Source of the DNA: Chitinophagaceae bacterium UBA4407
Lineage (GTDB): Bacteria > Bacteroidota > Bacteroidia > Chitinophagales > Chitinophagaceae
Length of the DNA: 43,153 bases
Assembly: GCA_002390845.1 (NCBI GenBank)
Contig: DGQT01000059.1
Span: 1 to 43,153, forward strand
Direction of reading: 5' to 3'
The position numbers and the translations under genes are program-made. Below are positions 17,101 to 24,255 of the stretch, piece by piece (position 1 is the first letter of the stretch; each line of letters opens with the position of its first letter). Under the pieces are notes generated by a model. That model ran no database searches and was not told the DNA's origin. It worked only from the letters and a program-made list of their open reading frames with translations.

Positions 17101-17554
17101 ATTTTGACCAGATAATATTGCCCCATTCGTCTGATTTTATAACAAACCCGCCGGTATGAAAACTGGTATTGAAAATATATTGCCCCGAAATAAGCAGATT
17201 ACCATCATTTAGCCTGATCGTGTTTTCAACATAATAAGTTGTGGTATCGGTCTTCAAAAAAAACCTGCCCGAAGTATCATAACAGTAAGCTGTGCCTGCC
17301 GTAACTGCTGCAGTTTCTGAAGATGTAACAACGCGCTGTGGTTTCTTGTAAAATTTTTGTTCTGACAGATTTTGGGAAACAAAAAATGGCTTGATATTTT
17401 TCGGCAGCAAATGGTTAAATTTATTAAAGGCTGTAGCAGAGTCCAGCATTTTTATTGCCAATTGTTGTGCTGATAACTTTTGTGCAAATAGACTATTACC
17501 GAAAAATACAATCACCAGCATTGAAAGAAAAATACGGCTAAGGGAGCATTTCAT
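14105..17554 (-). CDS. T9SS type B sorting-domain surface protein with six Ig-like repeats, 1149 aa
   Basis: The start is placed at ATG 17554 (MKCSLSRIFLSMLVIVFFGN, signal peptide ending SLFAQ) rather than 16 codons upstream, because the signal peptide begins there. Residues about 90-500 look like a beta-propeller or FG-GAP-like region with recurring GNIIWSKLY strands. Six tandem beta-sandwich repeats of 80-90 residues follow, each opening with an LGxDTxLC-type motif (LGTDTVLC, IGPDISLC, LGADTSFC, LGSDTILC, LGNDTTLC, LGNDVFLC). The C-terminus (NLPNAFTPNKDGLNDLF...FNRWGQKIFE...GWDGSYKG) is a type B T9SS sorting domain (gliding motility CTD), implying export by the system whose gldKLMN genes lie at 35.7-40.5 kb. 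Function of the passenger is unknown; adhesin-like. Confidence 0.88.
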   Translation of the reverse strand: MKCSLSRIFLSMLVIVFFGNSLFAQKLSAQQLAIKMLDSATAFNKFNHLLPKNIKPFFVSQNLSEQKFYKKPQRVVTSSETAAVTAGTAYCYDTSGRFFLKTDTTTYYVENTIRLNDGNLLISGQYIFNTSFHTGGFVIKSDEWGNIIWSKLYDPENNGPGDYISYYRTIELKDGSILLAGSTYNAQSENDDLIVSRTDNLGNIIWSKIYKSRLWGHGNGSTDYFYIQQIKQDAYGGDIFFTGPHWADGRSLTRLNVENGNIVWSKLYQIWSGNQFDTPFGIDIKANEIISFGKFLTYYGTPFVNIYRFDKSTGDTLETKFFGIDDTAGYKVGFLQSDPLKKLSNGNYVISGSVFGAYQYNWDGSTPLYQGGMAEFDSNLNFIKAYSFKNSTESNMQNTNITIYPDGSGLFSMLHFISGYTADVFYTQFKNGQVLKQRIRHYSAEGIPITYDALRLQDGGDLTVKLIGDSIGNVNKIEFLKLHIADTASACLGEDDNSTFMQPYKLKQVFLGFDSVGINVFQENPNKTVSVKSTNFDLLPGCKTIAHCDTVSIVPSNTTICTGQPLTLTIRKNAACGAIPFFNYDSTSVNSFNQQNDSVFNLSFTAPWKGYIHASISTCITVKDSVLITVLPSPGKPDLGTDTVLCPGNTIKLNAGYGYASYLWQDGSEDSIYTVTQPGKYYITTTNGCGNLLSDTVIVAPHPPIPFDIGPDISLCSGDTAAITAPPGFISYQWSPAYNITGANTATAILFPFKDTLYKIAAEQTPGCFAYDSIAVTVKHTPVISLGADTSFCIGQSIQLDAGAGFDLYQWNTGEATQKITVLQPGTFSIKAFANGCSAVDTLTVTNVFPLPSFTLGSDTILCEHNQLDYSFNLPQAVYNWSTGSTLGNAVITQPGTYWLTVIQQGCSATDTILVTYNTAPVVNLGNDTTLCENITKMLNASYNNATYRWQDGSTASGYLVKLPGLYYVTTSIGNCSSSDSINISYKPVPFFTLGNDVFLCTGQQLILSPTLNTNVDYLWQNASTQPSFTINTDGIYTLTASNECGSYTDSVKITTGICNLNLPNAFTPNKDGLNDLFRVKYPFPVKQFNMAIFNRWGQKIFESADITRGWDGSYKGTAASMDTYTWMISLTDAEGKKQQAQGTVTLIR

Positions 17555-17612
17555 CAGGTTCACCAGTGAAAGTTTTATTATTTTAATGTCAATAATATAC
17601 AATTAAAATTAA

Positions 17613-17640
17613 AATCTGGTAATTGCCCGTCTCAAAAAAA
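17613..17640 (-). repeat. Remnant outer end of a right half-unit
   Basis: TGGTAATTGCCCGTCTCAAA with its A-run resembles the outer end of right half-units (compare GCCCGGCTCAAAAAAA at 22281). The core GTGCGACGCAAC is absent. It lies between the divergent T9SS cargo and PLP-enzyme genes. Confidence 0.4.
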
Positions 17641-17683
17641 TATTGCCGCTTAAGATCCTTAACGCAATAGCTTCTTTGAAGCT

Positions 17684-17691
17684 TACATTTG
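17684..17691 (+). promoter_or_regulatory. Candidate -7 box (TACATTTG) for the PLP enzyme gene
   Basis: TACATTTG matches TAnnTTTG and sits 19 nt before the ATG at 17710. The same octamer precedes hbd and, on the other strand, gldK. Confidence 0.45.
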
Positions 17692-17709
17692 TAATAATCA
17701 ACATGTAAC

Positions 17710-18882
17710 ATGAACGATCTTGATTTATCATACATCATCAATGAACTGGCCGAAGACCGCGATGAATATTTTCGTGCGGTAGCACCGCCAATAATCCAAA
17801 GCAGCAATTTTGCTTTTAAAACCGTGGATGATCTGCGCAAAAGTTTTGCCGATGAATACAGCACATGGCTTTACAGCCGTGGCTTAAATCCAACCGTAGA
17901 AATATTAAGAAAAAAATTAGCGGCACTTGATGGCGCCGAAGACTGCCTTGTTTTCAATAGTGGCGCGGCGGCTATTTTTGCAGCGGTGCTGGCCAATGTA
18001 AAAAGCGGCGACCATATTGTAAGTGTGCGCAACCCTTATACCTGGGCAAGGAAAATGTTTGATGAAATATTGCCGCGATTTAATGTAACCACAACCTATA
18101 TTGATGGCACGCAGCTCATCAATTTTGAACAAGCCACTAAGCTTAAAACAACCATCTATTATCTTGAAACGCCCAATAGCTGGAGTTACGAGATACAGGA
18201 TTTAAAAAAAGTAGCGGCACTTGCAAAACAGCACAATATTATTACCATCTGCGACAACAGTTATTGCACGCCCATCTATCAAAAGCCCATTGAATTTGGT
18301 ATTGACCTTACTTTGCAATCGGCTACAAAATATATTGGCGGGCATAGTGATACAGTTGCCGGCGTTTTAAGCGGCAGCAGAAAAATGATAGAACGCATTT
18401 TCAACAGTGAGTATATGAACATCGGCAGCGGCATTCAGCCATTTAATGCATGGCTGCTCATTCGCGGGTTGCGTACTTTGCCGGTAAGGTTAAAACATAT
18501 TACCCACACAACCCAACAGGTGGTGGATTTTCTTAAGCAGCAAACTTTGGTAGAAAAAGTAATCTTTCCTTTTGATGAAAGTTTTCCGCAGTATCAACTG
18601 GCCAAACAGCAGATGAAAGGTGCCTGTGGATTGCTGACTTTTGTAATAAAGGCAACCAATATTCAAACCATCGAAACCTTCTGCAATTCACTTAAACACA
18701 TACTCATGGCTGTAAGCTGGGGCGGCCACGAAAGCCTCATTATTCCGCGTTGTGCGGGGATTGAACGACAAAAATTTATTGCAACAAGTGAAGAGCACCG
18801 GATGTTGCGCTTATACTGCGGGCTTGAGGAAGCCAGTTATATTATCGACGATCTTGAACAGGCTTTTGAGAAAATTGCTTAG
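17710..18882 (+). CDS. Cys/Met-metabolism PLP-dependent enzyme (cystathionine gamma-synthase/lyase-like), 390 aa
   Basis: Fold-type I PLP enzyme of the trans-sulfuration family. Seen in sequence: YSRGLNPTVEILRKKLAALD (substrate/PLP-binding region), FNSGAAAIFAAVLANVKSGD, ICDNSYCTPIYQKPIEFGID, and SATKYIGGHSD with the Schiff-base Lys at residue 207. HRMLRLYCGLEEASYIIDDL closes the protein. Length fits the family. It could be a cystathionine beta/gamma-lyase, gamma-synthase or O-acetylhomoserine sulfhydrylase; the sequence by eye does not separate them. It is monocistronic, followed 10 nt later by a repeat element. Confidence 0.85.
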   Translation: MNDLDLSYIINELAEDRDEYFRAVAPPIIQSSNFAFKTVDDLRKSFADEYSTWLYSRGLNPTVEILRKKLAALDGAEDCLVFNSGAAAIFAAVLANVKSGDHIVSVRNPYTWARKMFDEILPRFNVTTTYIDGTQLINFEQATKLKTTIYYLETPNSWSYEIQDLKKVAALAKQHNIITICDNSYCTPIYQKPIEFGIDLTLQSATKYIGGHSDTVAGVLSGSRKMIERIFNSEYMNIGSGIQPFNAWLLIRGLRTLPVRLKHITHTTQQVVDFLKQQTLVEKVIFPFDESFPQYQLAKQQMKGACGLLTFVIKATNIQTIETFCNSLKHILMAVSWGGHESLIIPRCAGIERQKFIATSEEHRMLRLYCGLEEASYIIDDLEQAFEKIA

Positions 18883-18892
18883 ATAGAATGAA

Positions 18893-19111
18893 TACAATTT
18901 TGGGCCGGGCATTGGATACTTTGCTGATCGTTTCTTGCGTCGCGCTCTTGTACGTTCGGATTATGATTGAGCAAGCTGCGAGCCATGAGCTACGAGCCGT
19001 GAGCAAAATACAAGGGCTCATAGCTCGCAGCCCAAAGCTCATAGCTATTATTCAGTACAAGAGTGCGACGCAAGAGCAGATGCCATGAAATATCTGTAGC
19101 CTGGTCAAATA
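18893..19111. repeat. Complete inverted-pair element with nested GCTGCGAGC palindrome
   Basis: The left arm is ATTTTGGGCCGGGCATTGGA to TTGCGTCGCGCTCTTGTACG. The right arm is CAGTACAAGAGTGCGACGCA to TAGCCTGGTCAAAT. The centre holds the nested unit 18974-19031, bounded by GCTGCGAGC(18975-18983)/GCTCGCAGC(19023-19031). A nearly identical unit in the opposite orientation lies at 22143-22201. The rest of the gap 18883-19200 contains the palindrome at 19122-19154 and the tolC leader. Confidence 0.8.
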
Positions 19112-19121
19112 AGCTTGTTCA

Positions 19122-19154
19122 ATGAACCTAATAACATGTTAGGTTTCCGTTCAT
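19122..19154. promoter_or_regulatory. Palindromic operator candidate upstream of the TolC gene
   Basis: AACCTAA(19125-19131) and TTAGGTT(19139-19145) form an inverted repeat with a 7 bp spacer. Outer ATGAA (19122-19126) and TTCAT (19150-19154) extend the symmetry imperfectly. It lies about 50 bp upstream of the TolC start and just before the candidate -7 box, where a repressor of an efflux operon could bind. There is no T-run, so a terminator is unlikely. Confidence 0.35.
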
Positions 19155-19188
19155 CGAAAATATATTACTTATCAAAAATGCTTTCTGT

Positions 19189-19196
19189 TATTTTTG
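19189..19196 (+). promoter_or_regulatory. Candidate -7 box (TATTTTTG) for the TolC operon
   Basis: TATTTTTG matches TAnnTTTG and ends 4 nt before the ATG at 19201, which would give an almost leaderless mRNA. Alternatively the true promoter lies further upstream. Confidence 0.35.
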
Positions 19197-19200
19197 TTTC

Positions 19201-20622
19201 ATGGGAAAACGATTTTTGGCACTATTACTACTTGTAATCCCTGCCACATTATTTGCACAGGAGAAATGGGGGCTAAGGCGTGCAGTAGATTACGCCATGC
19301 AAAACAATATCTCCGTAAAGCAGGCCGATGTACAGGCAAGATATACAGCATTGCAATTGGAGCAGGCAAAATTGAATAAGATACCAACTGCATCGTTGGG
19401 CACTGGTTTTGGCCTTCAGTTTGGCCGTTCAATTGACCCCACTACCAACCTGTTTACTACTACACAGTTGCTCTATCAAAACTACCAGTTGCAGGGCGGC
19501 GCTACCATTTACAGTTTTGGAAGGCTGAAGAACAGCCAGCTTGCGGCAGACTTTAACCTGCAGGCTGCATATGCAGATGTAGAGAAAACAAAGAACGATG
19601 TGGCATTGAATGTGGCCTCTTATTACCTGCAGGTGCTTGCTTCAAAAGAGCAGATTGAAATTGTAAAAGTGCAGATTGAACAATCAAAAACACAATACGA
19701 TAACACAAAGAAAAAAGTAGATGCAGGTTCGTTACCGGAACTTAACCTTGCAGAACTTGAATCGCAACTGGCAACAGATAGCAGTAACCTGATAACGGCC
19801 AAAGCAACTTACGATCAAAATTTATTGGCGATGAGGGCACTGTTGAACATTGATATGGCCGCACCTTTTGAAATAGAAACGCCGCCGGTTGAAATGATTC
19901 CGCTGGAGCCTATTGCTGAATTGCAGCCCGATTATGTTTACCAGTTAGCTGTAGCAACACAACCGCAGCAAAAAGCAAATGATCTCAGAATTAAAGGCGC
20001 AGAAAAAAGTATACTTGCTGCACAGGCAACACTAAAACCATCGCTTTCGGGATTTTACTCATTGGGCAGTACTTTTAATAACCAGGCCCGTGAACAAACA
20101 GGCTCTTTTGATATTAGCCAGCAGACCGGTACAGTAGATATTAACGGAACTACTTATAAAGTATATTCACCGCTCAGTTACCCTGTTTTTGGTAAAACAA
20201 AATACCTTAACCAGTTAGGAAATAATTTTAGCCAGAGTGTTGGTCTGAATATTACGGTGCCTATTTTTAGTAACGGCAATGCCCGCATTGCTGTGAAGAA
20301 TTCAAAACTCAACCTGGAAAACTTAAAGCTGACTAAAGACCTGGCTAACCAAACGCTGCAATCGAACATTTATACAGCATACAGCAACGCCATTGCGTCT
20401 ATGGAAAAATATAATGCCAGTGCCAGAAGTGTTGAATCTGCGCAAAAGGCTTTTGACTTTGCAACCAAGCGGTACGAAGTAGGGTTGCTTTCTACACTGG
20501 ATCTGATAACAAATCAAAATAATTTGCTCAGGGCCAAACTGCAGCAACTGGCAAATCATTACGACTATGTTTTCAAAATGAAAGTGCTGGAGTTTTATAA
20601 AGGTCAGGGCATAAAATTGTAA
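19201..20622 (+). CDS. TolC-family outer-membrane efflux channel, 473 aa
   Basis: Signal peptide MGKRFLALLLLVIPATLFAQ, then two homologous halves of long coiled-coil helices (TALQLEQAKLNKIPTASLGT and LDLITNQNNLLRAKLQQLAN are typical positions) with intervening outer-membrane strands (FGLQFGRSIDPTTNLFTTTQ). KRYEVGLLSTLDLI near the C-terminus is a characteristic TolC repeat. Length is normal. It is followed 26 nt later by a periplasmic adaptor gene, so the two form an export operon. The start is set by the signal peptide. Confidence 0.93.
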   Translation: MGKRFLALLLLVIPATLFAQEKWGLRRAVDYAMQNNISVKQADVQARYTALQLEQAKLNKIPTASLGTGFGLQFGRSIDPTTNLFTTTQLLYQNYQLQGGATIYSFGRLKNSQLAADFNLQAAYADVEKTKNDVALNVASYYLQVLASKEQIEIVKVQIEQSKTQYDNTKKKVDAGSLPELNLAELESQLATDSSNLITAKATYDQNLLAMRALLNIDMAAPFEIETPPVEMIPLEPIAELQPDYVYQLAVATQPQQKANDLRIKGAEKSILAAQATLKPSLSGFYSLGSTFNNQAREQTGSFDISQQTGTVDINGTTYKVYSPLSYPVFGKTKYLNQLGNNFSQSVGLNITVPIFSNGNARIAVKNSKLNLENLKLTKDLANQTLQSNIYTAYSNAIASMEKYNASARSVESAQKAFDFATKRYEVGLLSTLDLITNQNNLLRAKLQQLANHYDYVFKMKVLEFYKGQGIKL

Positions 20623-20648
20623 TTACCAAAACGCGGAAAAAAATCTAT

Positions 20649-22013
20649 ATGAGTAAGAAATTAAAATGGATCATTGTTATACTTGTTATTTTGATCATCG
20701 CATTAATTGCATTGAGTAAAGCAGGTGTATTTGGTGCCGACGAAGGCACAAAAGTTACTGCTGAAAAAGCGGCTGCCCGCAACATTACAGAAATTGTTAC
20801 CGCCAGTGGAAAGGTTTTCCCTGAAATTGAAGTAAAAGTAAGTCCGGATATTTCAGGCGAAATTGTACAGTTGAATGTTATAGAAGGCGATACTGTAAAA
20901 AGAGGCCAGGTGCTTGCCAATATCTATGCTGATATTTACGCATCACAAAGAGACCAGGCAGCGGCAATTGTTACACAGTCACAAGCCCAGGTAGCCACTT
21001 CACAATCGCAGTTAGACGCCTTAAAAGCCACACTCGATCAAACAGAAGCAGCCTACAAAAGACAAAAAACCTTGCTCGATCAAAAAGTTATTTCACAATC
21101 AGAATTCGAACAGGCACAACAGGCTTATTTTTCAGCCAAGGCAAATTACCAGGCCAACCAGGCTGGCATAAAAGCCAACCAAGCAAACGTACAAAGTGCC
21201 ATGGCAAGCTTAAACCGTGCCAGCAAAGATGTAAGCCGCGCAACCATTATAGCACCAATGGATGGAGTAATAAGTTTGCTTGCTGTAAAAAAAGGCGAAC
21301 GTGTGGCAGGCAATAGTTTTAATGTAGGTACAGAAATGATGCGTATTGCAGACTTAAGCAGTATGGAAGCTCAGGTTGATGTTGGCGAAAACGATATTCC
21401 CAAAGTAAAGATTGGCGATACCGCCCTTGTAGAAATCGATGCATTCAGCAACCGCAAATTCAAAGGTGTTGTTTATAAAATTGCCAACCCGGTAACCAAT
21501 GCATTAACCGCCTCATCGTCTTCTACACAGGTTACCAATTACCAGGTACACATTCGCCTTTTACCCGATAGCTATAAAGACCTTATTGTAAAAGGCCAAC
21601 CCTTTCCATTCAGGCCCAATATGAGCGCCAGCGCCGATATACAAACCCGTACGCATAGCAATGTTTTATCGGTACCGCTGAATGCTGTAACCACGAGAGA
21701 TAAAAAAGACGGCAAGGCACCAGGCAGCGAAAAAAAGGATGATGGCAGTAACGATAACAGCCAGCAGGCTGTAGTAAACGACGATGATATTGAAGAAGTG
21801 GTATTTATTGTTGACAGCACCGGCATCGTGCACAAAAAGGTTGTGAAAACAGACATTCAGGATATTAATAACATTGAAATTAAAGAAGGCATTAAAGCGG
21901 GCGACAAAGTAGTTACCGGCCCGTATGATGTAGTGAGCAAGCAACTGAAAGACAGCAGCAAAGTGAAGATTGTAACCAAAGAAGAACTTGCACAAAGCTT
22001 TAAACCGAATTAA
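20649..22013 (+). CDS. Periplasmic adaptor (HlyD/MacA-type membrane fusion protein), 454 aa
   Basis: One N-terminal membrane anchor (WIIVILVILIIALIALSKAG, residues about 6-25), then a lipoyl-like half (PDISGEIVQLNVIEGDTVKR), a long Gln/Ala-rich coiled-coil hairpin, the second lipoyl half (IIAPMDGVISLLAVKKGERV) and beta-barrel and membrane-proximal domains. A Lys/Asp-rich insert (TTRDKKDGKAPGSEKKDDGS and following NDDD) interrupts the membrane-proximal domain near residues 345-375. It connects the upstream TolC to an inner-membrane pump, but no MacB or RND pump follows; a terminator stands 20 nt after the stop. Confidence 0.92.
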   Translation: MSKKLKWIIVILVILIIALIALSKAGVFGADEGTKVTAEKAAARNITEIVTASGKVFPEIEVKVSPDISGEIVQLNVIEGDTVKRGQVLANIYADIYASQRDQAAAIVTQSQAQVATSQSQLDALKATLDQTEAAYKRQKTLLDQKVISQSEFEQAQQAYFSAKANYQANQAGIKANQANVQSAMASLNRASKDVSRATIIAPMDGVISLLAVKKGERVAGNSFNVGTEMMRIADLSSMEAQVDVGENDIPKVKIGDTALVEIDAFSNRKFKGVVYKIANPVTNALTASSSSTQVTNYQVHIRLLPDSYKDLIVKGQPFPFRPNMSASADIQTRTHSNVLSVPLNAVTTRDKKDGKAPGSEKKDDGSNDNSQQAVVNDDDIEEVVFIVDSTGIVHKKVVKTDIQDINNIEIKEGIKAGDKVVTGPYDVVSKQLKDSSKVKIVTKEELAQSFKPN

Positions 22014-22032
22014 TAATTTATAAAGTTCAGGA

Positions 22033-22069
22033 AAGTACCCGGTATCATTAAAATGCCGGGTATTTTTTT
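22033..22069 (+). terminator. Rho-independent terminator after the TolC-adaptor operon
   Basis: The stem TACCCGGTAT/ATGCCGGGTA (from 22036 to 22061) is followed by TTTTTTTG. The T-run doubles as the outer end of the repeat element that starts at 22063. Confidence 0.75.
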
Positions 22070-22281
22070 GAGCCCGGCTGAAGGATTGCTATGAAGCATT
22101 CTTGCGTCGCACTCTTGTACTTTAGAATGGCCGTGAACTTTTGGCTGCGAGCTGTAAGCCCTTTCATTTTGCTCACAGCTTATAGCTCATGGCTCGCAGC
22201 CTGACCAATCACAATCAGAACGTACAAGTGTGCGACGCAACTAAAGTATCATTCATGATCGGAACGCCCGGCTCAAAAAAA
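22063..22281. repeat. Complete inverted-pair element with nested GCTGCGAGC palindrome
   Basis: This is the clearest copy of the family. The left arm is TTTTTTTGAGCCCGGCTGAA to TTGCGTCGCACTCTTGTACT. The right arm is GAACGTACAAGTGTGCGACG to GCCCGGCTCAAAAAAA. The nested unit 22143-22201 is bounded by the perfect inverted pair GGCTGCGAGC/GCTCGCAGCC and matches 18974-19031 in reverse orientation. It fills most of the gap 22014-22316. Confidence 0.85.
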
Positions 22282-22299
22282 TCGTGATACTTATCTCTT

Positions 22300-22307
22300 T
22301 ACCTTTG
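22300..22307 (+). promoter_or_regulatory. Candidate -7 box (TACCTTTG) for the ABC exporter gene
   Basis: TACCTTTG matches TAnnTTTG and ends 9 nt before the ATG at 22317, giving a very short leader. The -33 region would fall on the end of the repeat element. Confidence 0.4.
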
Positions 22308-22316
22308 CCCGTAATT

Positions 22317-24152
22317 ATGAGTGGACCCGCTAAAAAAAAGATATTTGATTTTTCGTTGATGCGCCGCATTTTTCAGTTCGTAAAACCATACAGGTTTCAG
22401 TTTATATTAAGTGTGGTTCTCGCAATTGTTCTGGCGTTTATAACACCCGTAAGGCCATTTTTTATACAACTCACCATCGATAAAGCTACAGGAAAAGATA
22501 TTGATACTCCGCTGATCTTAAAATGGGTTTTCTATAATACCGATCTTAGCGATACTGCTAAATTCATTATTGCCATAACCATCTTTCAGGTTGTTTTTAT
22601 TTTTGTGGAAACAGCCATGCGGTTTTTGTTTTCGTTCTTAACGGCATGGCTTGGGCAAAGTGTTGTAAAAGATATGCGTGTGAGCGTTTTTAAAAAAGTG
22701 CTTGGCCTTAACCTGAAACAATTTGATACTACGCCCATTGGCACACTTACTACACGTACCATAAACGACATTGAAAGTATCAATGATATTTTTTCGGATG
22801 GCCTTATACCAATACTAGCCGACCTGCTCTCGATAATCGTTGTTCTGTTTACGATGTTTTTTACCGATTGGCGGCTTACACTGATTGCGTTGATTCCATT
22901 TCCATTCCTGATTGTTGCAACTTATTATTTTAAAGAAAGCGTAAACAGGAGTTTTATTAAAGTGCGTAATGCAGTTGCAGCCCTTAATGCCTTTGTACAG
23001 GAACATATTACGGGAATGCAGATTGTTCAGGCTTTTGCCGCCGAAGACAGGGAGTTTAGTAAGTTCAATAAAATAAATAAGCATCACCGGGATGCGAATG
23101 TAAAATCCATTTTCGCCTACTCTGTTTTCTTTCCTATTGTGGAAATAACGCTTGCCGTATCCACAGGGTTGCTGGTTTGGTGGCTGGCAGGTTTGGCGGC
23201 AGATAACGTTGTGGCAAACAGGAACCTTGCGGGTGAATTGGTCGCTTTTATATTATACCTGAACCAGATATTCCGGCCTCTGAGAGTAATAGCCGATAAA
23301 TTCAATACCCTTCAAATGGGAATGATCTCTGCCGAAAGGATATTTAAAGTGTTGGATAATGATGACTATATAAAAAATGAAGGTAGTTATGCTCCCCTGA
23401 AGATCAGTGGTGCTCTTTCCTTTGAGAAAGTCTGGTTTGCTTATACCGATGAAAATTATGTACTCAGAAATATCAGTTTTCAGGTAAAAGCAGGCGAAAC
23501 TATTGCACTGGTTGGTCATACCGGGAGTGGCAAAACCTCTATCATTAGTGTATTGAACAGGCTCTATCAAATACAGAAAGGTTCTATAAAACTAGATGGG
23601 GTAAATATTGAGGATTATAAATTAGATACATTGAGGGGCAGCGTTGGTGTTGTGCTGCAGGATGTGTTTCTTTTTTCCGGCTCGGTGTTAGATAATATTA
23701 CACTCCGCAACCCCGATATTACCAAAGAACAGGTTGTTGACGCTGCGAAAATGATTGGCGTACACGATTTTATCATGCGGCTTCCCGGCGGCTACAGCTA
23801 TAATGTTATGGAAAGGGGTACTACGCTCAGCCTGGGTCAAAGGCAATTGATTTCTTTTATAAGAGCGTTATTATACAATCCTTCCGTATTAATTCTCGAT
23901 GAGGCCACGTCTTCTATTGACACAGAAAGTGAATTGCTGATACAGAAAGCAATCGACACATTAATTACGGGAAGGACTTCCATTGTAATAGCTCACCGCC
24001 TTTCTACCATACGTAAAGCCAGCAAAATAATTGTACTGGATAAAGGTGAAATAAAAGAAACGGGTACCCATGAAGAATTGCTGGAAATGGGCGGGTTTTA
24101 CAGCAAATTACACAGTATGCAGTTTGAAAAACAAAAAGGGATAACTGCATAA
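22317..24152 (+). CDS. MsbA-type ABC exporter (fused membrane and ATPase domains), 611 aa
   Basis: The start is placed at ATG 22317 (MSGPAKKKIFDFSLMRRIFQ) rather than a GTG at 22284 that lies at the repeat edge. Six membrane helices span about residues 25-310. The ATPase half shows Walker A GHTGSGKTS near residue 400, a Q-loop (GVVLQDVFLFSG), signature LSLGQRQL, Walker B VLILDEATSS near 524 and the H-loop IAHRLS. A homodimeric exporter for lipids, peptides or drugs is likely. It follows the TolC-adaptor pair but is separated by a terminator and its own candidate promoter, so membership in that export system is uncertain. Confidence 0.93.
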   Translation: MSGPAKKKIFDFSLMRRIFQFVKPYRFQFILSVVLAIVLAFITPVRPFFIQLTIDKATGKDIDTPLILKWVFYNTDLSDTAKFIIAITIFQVVFIFVETAMRFLFSFLTAWLGQSVVKDMRVSVFKKVLGLNLKQFDTTPIGTLTTRTINDIESINDIFSDGLIPILADLLSIIVVLFTMFFTDWRLTLIALIPFPFLIVATYYFKESVNRSFIKVRNAVAALNAFVQEHITGMQIVQAFAAEDREFSKFNKINKHHRDANVKSIFAYSVFFPIVEITLAVSTGLLVWWLAGLAADNVVANRNLAGELVAFILYLNQIFRPLRVIADKFNTLQMGMISAERIFKVLDNDDYIKNEGSYAPLKISGALSFEKVWFAYTDENYVLRNISFQVKAGETIALVGHTGSGKTSIISVLNRLYQIQKGSIKLDGVNIEDYKLDTLRGSVGVVLQDVFLFSGSVLDNITLRNPDITKEQVVDAAKMIGVHDFIMRLPGGYSYNVMERGTTLSLGQRQLISFIRALLYNPSVLILDEATSSIDTESELLIQKAIDTLITGRTSIVIAHRLSTIRKASKIIVLDKGEIKETGTHEELLEMGGFYSKLHSMQFEKQKGITA

Positions 24153-24227
24153 TTACTTATTGTTTTTTTGCAGGCAACTTTTTTAAAAATTCCAAATCCC
24201 CAATTCCTTTTTTCATTATCCAACCCC

Positions 24228-24235
24228 TATCTTTG
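24228..24235 (+). promoter_or_regulatory. Candidate -7 box (TATCTTTG) for the atp operon
   Basis: TATCTTTG matches TAnnTTTG and lies 20 nt upstream of the atpB ATG at 24256. A T-rich stretch (CCTTTTTTC) stands at the -33 position instead of a clear TTTG. Confidence 0.5.
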
Positions 24236-24255
24236 CGCCAAATTTGGAAACAGGT

